Of a stretch of DNA of 64,000 nucleotides, positions 12,251 to 22,521 are shown piece after piece. The position numbers and the translations under genes were made by a program. The notes beneath the pieces are model-generated. The model was given only the letters and a program-made list of their open reading frames with translations, was not told where the DNA came from and did not search any database. Source of the DNA: Osmia lignaria lignaria (Eukaryota; Arthropoda; Insecta; Hymenoptera; Megachilidae); contig NW_027478167.1 in assembly GCF_051020975.1 (NCBI RefSeq), positions 7,688,001-7,752,000 on the forward strand, given 5' to 3'. How positions within the stretch are numbered: position 1 is the first letter of the stretch; every line of letters begins with the position of its first letter.

Positions 12251-14673
12251 AGAACATAAAAAGTAGGAAACTTAATTCTCTACAAAAAAGGTCTCTTAAC
12301 ATTTTGCCATAGCTCGCTTCGTTTCCGAGATATTTGCAGATTTATCTCAAGGGAAGGGGCCTGACGGACATATTTCGAGATATTTCTTCTTCTTGTTGTT
12401 CTTCTTCTGCACAGCTAAGCTGGAAGTGGCATTTGCGGCTCTCACTAGTGCAGAGTTATCTCAAAGAAAGGGGCCACGGTGTTTCTGTATCTCTATTATG
12501 TTGGTGCGGCTTCGGAACTTTTAAATATCTCGATATATCTCGAAAACTACGCTTCTGATCAAAAAATATCATAGAACATAAATTGTAGGAAACATAATTC
12601 TCTACAAAAAAGGTCTCTTAACATTTTGCCATAGCTCGCTTCGTTTCCGAGATATTTGCAGATATATCTCAAGGGAAGCGGCCTGACGGACATATTTCGA
12701 GATATTTCTTCTTCTTGTTGTTCTTCTTCTGCACAGCTAAGCTGGAAGTGGCATTTGCGGCTCGCACTAGTGCAGAGTTATCGCAAAGAAAGGGGCCACG
12801 GTGTTTCTGTCTCTCTATTATGTTGGTGCGGCTTCGGAACTTTTAAATATCTCGATATATCTCGAAAACTACGCTTCTGATCAAAAAATATCATAGAACA
12901 TAAATTGTAGGAAACATAATTCTCTACAAAAAAGGTCTCTTAACATTTTGCCATAGCTCGCTTCGTTTCCGAGATTTTTGCAGATATATCTCAAGGGAAG
13001 GGGCCTGACGGACATATTTCGAGATATTTCTTCTTCTTGTTGTTCTTCTTCTGCACAGCTGAGCTGGAAGTGGCATTTGCAGGTCGCAATAGTGCAGAGT
13101 TATCTCAAAGAAAGGGGCCACGGTGTTTCTGTATCTCTATTATGTTGGTGCGGCTTCGGAACTTGTAAATATCTCGATATATCTCGAAAACTACGCTTCT
13201 GATCAAAAAATATCATAGAACGTGAATTGTAGGAAACATTACTCTCTACAAAAACGGTCTCTTAACATTTTGCCATAGCTCGCTTCGTTTCCGAGATATT
13301 TGCAGATACATCTCAAGGGAAGGGGCCTGACGGACATATTTCGAGATATTTCTTCTTCTTGTTGTTCTTCTTCTGCACAGCTAAGCTGGAATTTGCATTT
13401 GCGGCTCGCACTAGTGCACAGTTATCTCAAAGAAAGGGGCCACGGTGTTTCTGTACCTCTATTATGTTGGTGCGGCTTCGGAACTTTTAAATATCTTGAT
13501 ATATCTCGAGAGCTACGCATCTGATCAAAAAATATCATAGAACATGAAAAGTAGGAAACTTAATTCTCTACAAAAAAGGTCTCTTAACATTTTGCCATAG
13601 CTCGCTTCGTTTCCGAGATATTTGCAGATTCAGCTCAAAGGAACTGGCCTGACGGACATATTTCGAGATATTTCTTCTTCTTGTTGTTCTTCCTCTGCAC
13701 AGCTAAGCTGGAAGTGGCATTTGCAGCTCGCAATAGTGCAGAGTTATCTTAAAGAAAGGGGCCACGGTGTTTCTGTATCTCTATTATGTTGGTGCGGCTT
13801 CGGAACTTTTAAATATCTTGATATATCTCGAGAACTACGCATCTGATCAAAAAATGTCATAGAACATAAAAAGTAGGAAACTTAATTCTCTACAAAAAAG
13901 ATCTCTTAACATTTTGCCATAGCTCGCTTCGTTTCCGAGATATTTGCAGATTCAGCTCAAAGGAACTGGCCTGACGGACATATTTCGAGATATTTCTTCT
14001 TCTTGTTGTTCTTCCTCTGCACAGCTAAGCTGGAAGTGGCATTTGCAGCTCGCAATAGTGCAGAGTTATCTTAAAGAAAGGGGCCACGGTGTTTCTGTAT
14101 CTCTATTATGTTGGTGCGGCTTCGGAACTTTTAAATATCTTGATATATCTCGAGAACTACGCATCTGATCAAAAAATGTCATAGAACATAAAAAGTAGGA
14201 AACTTAATTCTCTACAAAAAAGGTCTCTCAACATTTTGCCATAGCTCGCTTCGTTTCCGAGATATTTGCATATTTATCTCAAGGGAAGGGGCCTGACGGA
14301 CATATTTCGAGATATTTCTTCTTCTTGTTGTTCTTCTTCTGCACAGCTAAGCTGGAAGTGGCATTTGCGGCTCGCACTAGTGCAGAGTTATCTCAAAGAA
14401 AGGGGCCACGGTGTTTCTGTATCTCTATTATGTTGGTGCGGCTTCGGAACTTTTAAATATCTCGATATATCTCGAAAACTACGCTTCTGATCAAAAAATA
14501 TCATAGAACATAAAAAGTAGGAAACTTAATTCTCTACAAAAAAGGTCTCTTAACATTTTGCCATAGCTCGCTTCGTTTCCGAGATATTTGCAGATTTATC
14601 TCAAGGGAAGGGGCCTAACGGACATATTTCGAGATATTTCTTCTTCTTGTTGTTCTTCTTCTGCACAGCTAAA

Positions 14674-14692
14674 CTGGAAGTGGCATTTCCAG
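14674..14692. other. Variant form of the near-palindrome: CTGGAAGTGGCATTTCCAG
   Basis: About thirty units, for example at 742, 3962, 14588, 20913 and 30893, have AACTGG...TTCCAG where the common form has AGCTGG...TTGCAG. The inner G.G mismatch becomes a G-C pair while an outer pair is lost. The two substitutions usually travel together, with a few recombinants (for example the units at 5250, 18016 and 26064). In this form nine arm positions pair around a central G, one of them as a G.T wobble. Confidence 0.7.
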
Positions 14693-17163
14693 CTCGCAAT
14701 AGTGCAGAGTTATCTCAAAGAAAGGGGCCACGGTGTTTCTGTATCTCTATTATGTTGGTGCGGTTTCGGAACTTTTAAATATCTTGATATATCTCGAGAA
14801 CTACGCATCTGATCAAAAAATATCATAGAACATAAAAAGTAGGAAACTTAATTCTCTACAAAAAAGGTCTCTTAACATTTTGCCATAGCTCGCTTCGTTT
14901 CCGAGATATTTGCAGATTTATCTCAAGGGAAGGGGCCTGACGGACATATTTCGAGATATTTCTTCTTCTTGTTGTTCTTCTTCTGCACAGCTGAGCTGGA
15001 AGTGGCATTTGCAGGTCGCAATAGTGCAGAGTTATCTCAAAGAAAGGGGCCACGGTGTTTCTGTATCTCTATTATGTTGGTGCGGCTTCGGAACTTGTAA
15101 ATATCTCGATATATCTCGAAAACTACGCTTCTGATCAAAAAATATCATAGAACATAAATTGTAGGAAACATAATTCTCTACAAAAAACGTCTCTTAACAT
15201 TTTGCCATAGCTCGCTTCGTTTCCGACATATTTGCAGATTCAGCTCAAAGGAACTGGCCTGACGGACATATTTCGAGATATTTCTTCTTCTTGTTGTTCT
15301 TCTTCTGCACAGCTAAGCTGGAAGTGGCATTTACAGCTCGCAATAGTGCAGAGGTATCTCAAAGAAAGGGGCCACGGTGTTTCTGTATCTCTATTATGTT
15401 GGTGCGGCTTCGGAACTTTTAAATATCTTGATATATCTCGAGAACTACGCATCTGATCAAAAAATATCATAGAACATAAAAAGTAGGAATCCTAATTCTC
15501 TACAAAAAAGGTCTCTTAACATTTTGCCATAGCTCGCTTCGTTTCCGAGATATTTGCAGATTTATCTCAAGGGAAGGGGCCTGACGGACATATTTCGAGA
15601 TATTTCTGCTTCTTGTTGTTCTTCTTCTGCACAGCTAAGCTGGAAGTGGCATTTGCGGGTCGCACTAGTGCAGAGTTATCTCAAAGAAAGGGGCCACGGT
15701 GTTTCTGTATCCCTATTATGTTGGTGCGGCTTCGGAACTTTTAAATATCTCGATATATCTCGAAAACTACGCTTCTGATCAAAAAATATCATAGAACATA
15801 AATTGTAGGAAACATAATTCTCTACAAAAAACGTCTCTTAACATTTTGCCATAGCTCGCTTCGTTTCCGAGATATTTGCAGATTCAGCTCAAAGGAACTG
15901 GCCTGACGGACATATTTCGAGATATTTCTTCTTCTTGTTGTTCTTCCTCTGCACAGCTAAGCTGGAAGTGGCATTTGCAGCTCGCAATAGTGCAGAGTTA
16001 TCTCAAAGAAAGGGGCCACGGTGTTTCTGTATCTCTATTATGTTGGTGCGGCTTCGGAACTTTTAAATATCTTGATATATCTCGAGAACTACGCATCTGA
16101 TCAAAAAATATCATAGAACATAAAAAGTAGGAAACTTAATTCTCTACAAAAAAGGTCTCTTAACATTTTGCCATAGCTCGCTTCGTTTCCGAGATATTTG
16201 CAGATTTATCTCAAGGGAAGGGGCCTGACGGACATATTTCGAGATATTTCTTCTTCTTGTTGTTCTTCTTCTGCACAGCTAAGCTGGAAGTGGCATTTAC
16301 AGCTCGCAATAGTGCCGAGTTATCTCAAAGAAAGGGGCCACGGTGTTTCTGTATCTCTATTATGTTGGTGCGGCTTCGGAACTTTTAAATATCTCGATAT
16401 ATCTCGAAAACTACGCTTCTAATCAAAAAATATCATAGAACATAAATTGTAGGAAACATAATTCTCTACAAAAAACGTCTCTTAACATTTTGCCATAGCT
16501 CGCTTCGTTTCCGAGATATTTGCAGATTCAGCTCAAAGGAACTGGCCTGACGGACATATTTCGAGATATTTCTTCTTCTTGTTGTTCTTCCTCTGCACAG
16601 CTAAGCTGGAAGTGGCATTTGCAGCTCGCAATAGTGCAGAGTTATCTCAAAGAAAGGGGCCACGGTGTTTCTGTATCTCTATTATGTTGGTGCGGCTTCG
16701 GAACTTTTAAATATCTTGATATATCTCGAGAACTACGCATCTGATCAAAAAATATCATAGAACATAAAAAGTAGGAAACTTAATTCTCTACAAAAAAGGT
16801 CTCTTATCATTTTGCCATAGCTCTCTTCGTTTCCGAGATATTTGCAGATTTATCTCAAGGGAAGGGGCCTGACGGACATATTTCGAGATATTTCTTCTTC
16901 TTGTTGTTCTTCTTCTGCACAGCTAAGCTGGAAGTGGCATTTGCAGCTCGCAATAGTGCAGAGTTATCTCAAAGAAAGGGGCCACGGTGTTTCTGTATCT
17001 CTATTATGTTGGTGTGGCTTCTTAACTTTTAAATATCTTGATATATCTCGAGAACTACGCATCTGATCAAAAAATATCATAGAACATAAAAAGTAGGAAA
17101 CTCAATTCTCTACAAAAAAGGTCTCTTAACATTTTGCAATAGCTCGCTTCGTTTCCGAGATAT

Positions 17164-17371
17164 TTGCAGAGCTATCTCAAAGAAAGGGGCCACGGTGTTT
17201 CTGTATCTCTATTATGTTGGTGCGGCTTCGGAACTTTTAAATATCTTGGTATATCTCGAGAACTACGCATCTGATCAAAAAATATCATAGAACATAAAAA
17301 GTAGGAAACTCAATTCTCTACAAAAAAGGTCTCCTAACATTTTGCCATAGCTCGCTTCGTTTCCGAGATAT
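17164..17371 (+). repeat. Truncated 208-base satellite unit (unit 54), 114-base internal deletion
   Basis: The unit runs TTTGCAGA directly into GCTATCTCAAAGAAAGG, so the head of internal repeat copy 1 is joined to the body of copy 2. Everything between them is missing, including the pyrimidine run and the near-palindrome. The loss is exactly 114 bases, the spacing of the two internal repeat copies, as expected from slippage or unequal pairing between them. 114 is a multiple of three, so the remaining short frame stays in phase. This is the only large deletion seen in 199 units. Confidence 0.95.
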
Positions 17372-18369
17372 TTGCAGATATATCTCAAAGGAAGGGGCCT
17401 GACGGACATATTTCGAGATATTTCTTCTTCTTGTTGTTCTTCTTCTGCGCAGCTAAGCTGGAAGTGGCATTTGCAGCTCGCAATAGTGCAGAGATATCTC
17501 AAAGAAAGGGGCCACGGTGTTTCTGTATCTCTATTATGTTGGTGCGGCTTCGGAACTTTTAAATATCTTGATATATCTCGAGAACTACGCGTCTGATCAA
17601 AAAATATCATAGAACATACAAAGTAGGAAACTTAATTCTCTACAAAAAAGGTCTCTTAACATTTTGCCATAGCTCGCTTCGTTTCCGAGATATTTGCAGA
17701 TTTATCTCAAGGGAAGGGGCCTGACGGACATATTTCGAGATATTTCTTCTTCTTGTTGTTCTTCTTCTGCACAGCTAAGCTGGAAGTGGCATTTGCGGCT
17801 CGCACTAGTGCAGAGTTATCTCAACGAAAGGGGCCACGGTGTTTCTGTATCTCTATTATGTTGGTGCGGCTTCGGAACTTTTAAATATCTCGATATATCT
17901 CGAAAACTACGCTTCTGAACAAAAAATATCATAGAACATAAATTGTAGGAAACATAATTCTCTACAAAAAAGGTCTCTTAACATTTTGCCATAGCTCGCT
18001 TCGTTTCCGAGATATTTGCAGATATATCTCAAGGGAAGGGGCCTGACGGACATATTTCGAGATATTTCTTCTTCTTGTTGTTCTTCTTCTGCACAGCTTA
18101 ACTGGAAGTGGCATTTACAGCTCGCAATAGTGCAGAGTTATCTCAAAGAAAGGGGCCACGGTGTTTCTGTATCTCTATTATGTTGGTGCGGCTTCGGAAC
18201 TTTTAAATATCTTGATATATCTCGAGAACTACGCATCTGATCAAAAAATATCATAGAACATAAAAAGTAGGAAACCTAATTCTCTACAAAAAAGGTCTCT
18301 TAACATTTTGCCATAGCTCTCTTCGTTTCCGAGATATTTGCAGATTTATCTCAAGGGAAGGGGCCTGAC

Positions 18370-19710
18370 GGACATATTTCGAGATATTTCTTCTTCTTGT
18401 TGTTCTTCTTCTGCACAGCTAAGCTGAAAGTGGCATTTGCAGCTCGCAATAGTGCAGAGTTATCTCAAAGAAAGGGGCCACGGTGTTTCTGTATCTCTAT
18501 TCTGTTGGTGCGGCTTCGGAACTTTTAAATATCTTGATATATCTCGAGAACTACGCATCTGATCAAAAAATATCATAGAACATAAAAAGTAGGAAACTTA
18601 ATTCTCTACAAAAAAGGTCGCTTAACATTTTGCCATAGCTCGCTTCGTTTCCGAGATATTTGCATATTTATCTCAAGGGAAGGGGCCTGACGGACATATT
18701 TCGAGATATTTCTTCTTCTTGTTGTTCTTCTTCTGCACAGCTAAGCTGGAAGTGGCATTTGCGGCTCGCACTAGTGCAGAGTTATATCAAAGAACGGGGC
18801 CACGGTGTTTCTGTATCCCTATTATGTTGGTGCGGCTTCGGAACTTTTAAATATCTTGATATATCTCGAGAACTACGCTTCTGATCAAAAAATATCATAG
18901 AACATAAATTGTAGGAAACATAATTCTCTACAAAAAACGTCTCTTAACATTTTGCCATAGCTCGCTTCGTTTCCGAGATATTTGCAGATTCAGCTCAAAG
19001 GAACTGGCCTGACGGACATATTTCGAGATATTTCTTCTTCTTGTTGTTCTTCTTCTGCACAGCTAAGCTGAAAGTGGCATTTGCAGCTCGCAATAGTGCA
19101 GAGTTATCTCAAAGAAAGGGGCCACGGTGTTTCTGTATCTCTATTCTGTTGGTGCGGCTTCGGAACTTTTAAATATCTTGATATATCTCGAGAACTACGC
19201 ATCTGATCAAAAAATATCATAGAGCATAAAAAGTAGGAAACTTAATTCTCTACAAAAAAGGTCGCTTAACATTTTGCCATAGCTCGCTTCGTTTCCGAGA
19301 TATTTGCATATTTATCTCAAGGGAAGGGGCCTGACGGACATATTTCGAGATATTTCTTCTTCTTGTTGTTCTTCTTCTGCACAGCTAAGCTGGAAGTGGC
19401 ATTTGCGGCTCGCACTAGTGCAGAGTTATATCAAAGAACGGGGCCACGGTGTTTCTGTATCCCTATTATGTTGGTGCGGCTTCGGAACTTTTAAATATCT
19501 TGATATATCTCGAGAACTACGCTTCTGATCAAAAAATATCATAGAACATAAATTGTAGGAAACATAATTCTCTACAAAAAACGTCTCTTAACATTTTGCC
19601 ATAGCTCGCTTCGTTTCCGAGATATTTGCAGATTCAGCTCAAAGGAACTGGCCTGACGGACATATTTCGAGATATTTCTTCTTCTTGTTGTTCTTCTTCT
19701 GCACAGCTAA
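18370..19710 (+). repeat. Tandem two-unit (644-base) higher-order repeat, two copies
   Basis: Copy 1 begins in unit 58 and copy 2 in unit 60. Paired markers are GCTGAAAG with TATTCTGTTGG (units 58 and 60), and GGTCGCTTAAC with TTGCATATTT, TATATCAAAGAACGG and ATCCCTATT (units 59 and 61). Both second units are followed by AAAAACGTCTC and the TTCAGCTCAAAGG head. One difference is GAACATAAA against GAGCATAAA. The copied nonsense change (TGA in GCTGAAAG) shows that copying carries along changes that break the open frame. Confidence 0.85.
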
Positions 19711-20591
19711 GCTGGAAGAGGCATTTGCAGCTCGCAATAGTGCATAGCTATCTGAAAGAAAGGGGCCACGGTGTTTCTGTATCTCTATTATGTTGGTGCG
19801 GCTTCGGAACTTTTAAATATCTTGATATATCTCGAGAACTACGCATCTGATCAAAAAATATCATAGAACATAAAAAGTAGGAAACTTAATTCGCTACAAA
19901 AAAGGTCTCTTAACATTTTGCCATAGCTCGCTTCGTTTCCGAGATATTTGCAGATTTATCTCAAGGGAAGGGGCCTGACGGACATATTTCGAGATATTTC
20001 TTCTTCTTGTTGTTCTTCTTCTGCACAGCTAAGCTGGAAGTGGCATTTGCAGCTCGCAATAGTGCAGAGTTATCTCAAAGAAAGGGGCCACGGTGTTTCT
20101 GTATCTCTATTATGTTGGTGCGGCTTCTTAACTTTTAAATATCTTGATATATCTCGAGAACTACGCATCTGATCAAAAAATTTCATAGAACATAAAAAGT
20201 AGGAAACTCAATTCTCTACAAAAAAGGTCTCTTAACATTTTGCAATAGCTCGCTTCGTTTCCGAGATATTTGCAGATTTATCTCAAGGGAAGGGGCCTGA
20301 CGGACATATTTCGAGATATTTCTTCTTCTTGTTGTTTTTCTTCTGCACAGCTAAGCTGGAAGTGGCATTTGCGGCTCGCACTAGTGCAGAGTTATCTCAA
20401 AGAAAGGGGCCACGGTGTTTCTGTATCTCTATTATGATGGTGCGGCTTCGGAACTTTTAAATATCTCGATATATCTCGAAAACTACGCATCTGATCAAAA
20501 AATATCATAGAACATAAAAAGTAGGCAACTTAATTCTCTACAAAAAAGGTCTCTTATCATTTTGCCATAGCTCTCTTCGTTTCCGAGATAT

Positions 20592-20912
20592 TTGCAGATT
20601 TATCTCAAGGGAAGGGGCCTGACGGACATATTTCGAGATATTTCTTCTTCTTGTTGTTCTTCTTCTGCACAGCTAAGCTGGAAGTGGCATTTGCAGCTCG
20701 CAATAGTGCAGAGTTATCTCAAAGAAAGGGGCCACGGTGTTTCTGTATCTCTATTATGTTGGTGCGGCTTCGGAACTTTTAAATATCTTGATATATCTCG
20801 AGAACTACGCGTCTGATCAAAAAATATCATAGAACATAAAAAGTAGGAAGCTTAATTCTCTACAAAAAAGTCTGGTAACATTTTGCCATAGCTCGCTTCG
20901 TTTCCGAGATAT
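20592..20912 (+). repeat. 321-base satellite unit 65, AAAAAAGTCTGGTAAC tail deletion
   Basis: The tail lacks one G and carries GTCTGGTAAC for GGTCTCTTAAC near 20870. It also has GGAAGCTTAATT for GGAAACTTAATT, making a HindIII-type AAGCTT word. The identical set of changes is in unit 70, five units on, so this unit belongs to copy 1 of the 1,609-base pentamer. Confidence 0.9.
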
Positions 20913-22521
20913 TTGCAGATTTATCTCAAGGGAAGGGGCCTAACGGACATATTTCGAGATATTTCTTCTTCTTGTTGTTCTTCTTCTGCACAGCTAAACT
21001 GGAAGTGGCATTTCCAGCTCGCAATAGTGCAGAGTTATCTCAAAGAGAGGGGCCACGGTGTTTCTGTATCTCTATTATGTTGGTGCGGCTTCTTAACTTT
21101 TAAATATCTTGATATATCTCGAGAACTACGCATCTGATCAAAAAATTTCATAGAACATAAAAAGTAGGAAACTCAATTCTCTACAAAAAAGGTCTCTTAA
21201 CATTTTGCAATAGCTCGCTTCGTTTCCGAGATATTTGCAGATTTATCTCAAGGGAAGGGGCCTGACGGACATATTTCGAGATATTTCTTCTTCTTGTTGT
21301 TCTTCTTCTGCACAGCTAAACTGGAAGTGGCATTTCCAGCTCGCAATAGTGCAGAGTTATCTCAAAGAGAGGGGCCACGGTGTTTCTGTATCTCTATTAT
21401 GTTGGTGCGGCTTCGGAACTTTTAAATATCTTGATATATCTCGAGAACTACGCATCTGATCAAAAAATACCATAGAACATAAAAAGTAGGAAACTTAATT
21501 CTCTACACATAAGGTCTCTTAACATTTTGCCATAGCTCGCTTCGTTTCCGAGATATTTGCAGATTTATCTCAAGGGAAGGGGCCTGACGGACATATTTCG
21601 AGATATTTCTTCTTCTTGTTGTTCTTCTTCTGCACAGCTAAGCTGGAAGTGGCATTTGCAGCTCGCAATAGTGCAGAGTTATCTCAAAGAAAGGGGCCAC
21701 GGTGTTTCTGTATCTCTATTATGTTGGTGCGGCTTCGGAACTTTTAAATATCTTGATATATCTCGAAAACTACGCTTCTGATCAAAAAATATCATAGCAC
21801 ATAAATTGTAGGAAACATAATTCTCTACAAAAAACGTCTCTTAACATTTTGCCATAGCTCGCTTCGTTTCCGAGATATTTGCCGATTTATCTCAAGGGAA
21901 GGGGCCTGACGGACATATTTCGAGATATTTCTTCTTCTTGTTGTTCTTCTTCTGCACAGCTAAGCTGGAAGTGGCATTTGCAGCTCGCACTAGTGCAGAG
22001 TTATCTCAAAGAAAGGGGCCACGGTGTTTCTGTATCTCTATTATGATGGTGCGGCTTCGGAACTTTTAAATATCTCGATATATCTCGAAAACTACGCATC
22101 TGATCAAAAAATATCACAGAACATAAAAAGTAGGCAACTTAATTCTCTACAAAAAAGGTCTCTTATCATTTTGCCATAGCTCTCTTCGTTTCCGAGATAT
22201 TTGCAGATTTATCTCAAGGGAAGGGGCCTGACGGACATATTTCGAGATATTTCTTCTTCTTGTTGTTCTTCTTCTGCACAGCTAAGCTGGAAGTGGCATT
22301 TGCAGCTCGCAATAGTGCAGAGTTATCTCAAAGAAAGGGGCCACGGTGTTTCTGTATCTCTATTATGTTGGTGCGGCTTCGGAACTTTTAAATATCTTGA
22401 TATATCTCGAGAACTACGCGTCTGATCAAAAAATATCATAGAACATAAAAAGTAGGAAGCTTAATTCTCTACAAAAAAGTCTGGTAACATTTTGCCATAG
22501 CTCGCTTCGTTTCCGAGATAT
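20913..22521 (+). repeat. Phase block E: satellite units 66-70
   Basis: Unit starts are 20913, 21235, 21557, 21879 and 22201. The block is exactly 1,609 bases, one five-unit period. It is bounded on both sides by the same one-base deletion, AAAAAAGTCTGGTAAC, at 20865-20880 and 22474-22489. Two identical indels five units apart mean that the deletion arose once and was copied with its surroundings. Unit 69 (21879) carries the same TTATGATGG nonsense change as unit 64. Confidence 0.94.
22201..22521 (+). repeat. 321-base satellite unit 70, second copy of the same tail deletion
   Basis: This unit matches unit 65 in its tail, including AAGCTTAATT and AAAAAAGTCTGGTAAC. The head and middle also agree (CTCTCTTCG before the unit, GCGTCTGATC at its end). 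It marks copy 2 of the five-unit repeat. Confidence 0.9.

Larger units (their letters stand above)
8792..17371 (+). repeat. Phase block C: satellite units 28-54, rich in the TTCAGCTCAAAGG head variant
   Basis: Unit starts are 8792 + 322k to 17164. Units starting at 9114, 10402, 11368, 12012, 13622, 13944, 15232, 15876 and 16520 share an altered head, ATTCAGCTCAAAGGA(A/G)C, in place of the usual ATTTATCTCAAGGGAAG. Many of these are preceded by a unit ending in the AAATTGTAGG tail and AAAAACGTCTC or AAAAACGTATC. That pairing (parent tail plus altered head) behaves as one inherited segment crossing the unit boundary used here. Other local duplications are 10080-10640 with 11690-12250, unit 41 (12978) with unit 47 (14910), and the adjacent near-identical units at 13622 and 13944. 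The block ends with the truncated unit 54. Confidence 0.95.
17372..20912 (+). repeat. Phase block D: satellite units 55-65
   Basis: Unit starts are 17372 + 322k to 20592. Units at 18338 and 18982 both read GCTGAAAG (TGA in the open frame) and TATTCTGTTGG. Units at 18660 and 19304 both read TATATCAAAGAACGG, so a two-unit block is present twice at a 644-base offset. The unit at 20270 reads TTATGATGG, which puts TGA in frame, and begins the five-unit repeat that continues into block E. Unit 65 is 321 bases because of a deletion in its tail, which reads AAAAAAGTCTGGTAAC. Confidence 0.94.

Noticed and set aside
12924..13121. Minus-strand 65-codon arginine-rich frame (also near 14856, 41787, 53057 and 56277)
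   Set aside because: It is open only where GCTAAGC has become GCTGAGC or GGTAAAC, which removes a TAG on the minus strand. Elsewhere the same frame is interrupted, and it starts at GTG.
17275..17610. 111-codon minus-strand frame downstream of the truncated unit
   Set aside because: It is a read-through of repeat sequence where a few stops happen to be missing, with no domain or conserved counterpart in other units.
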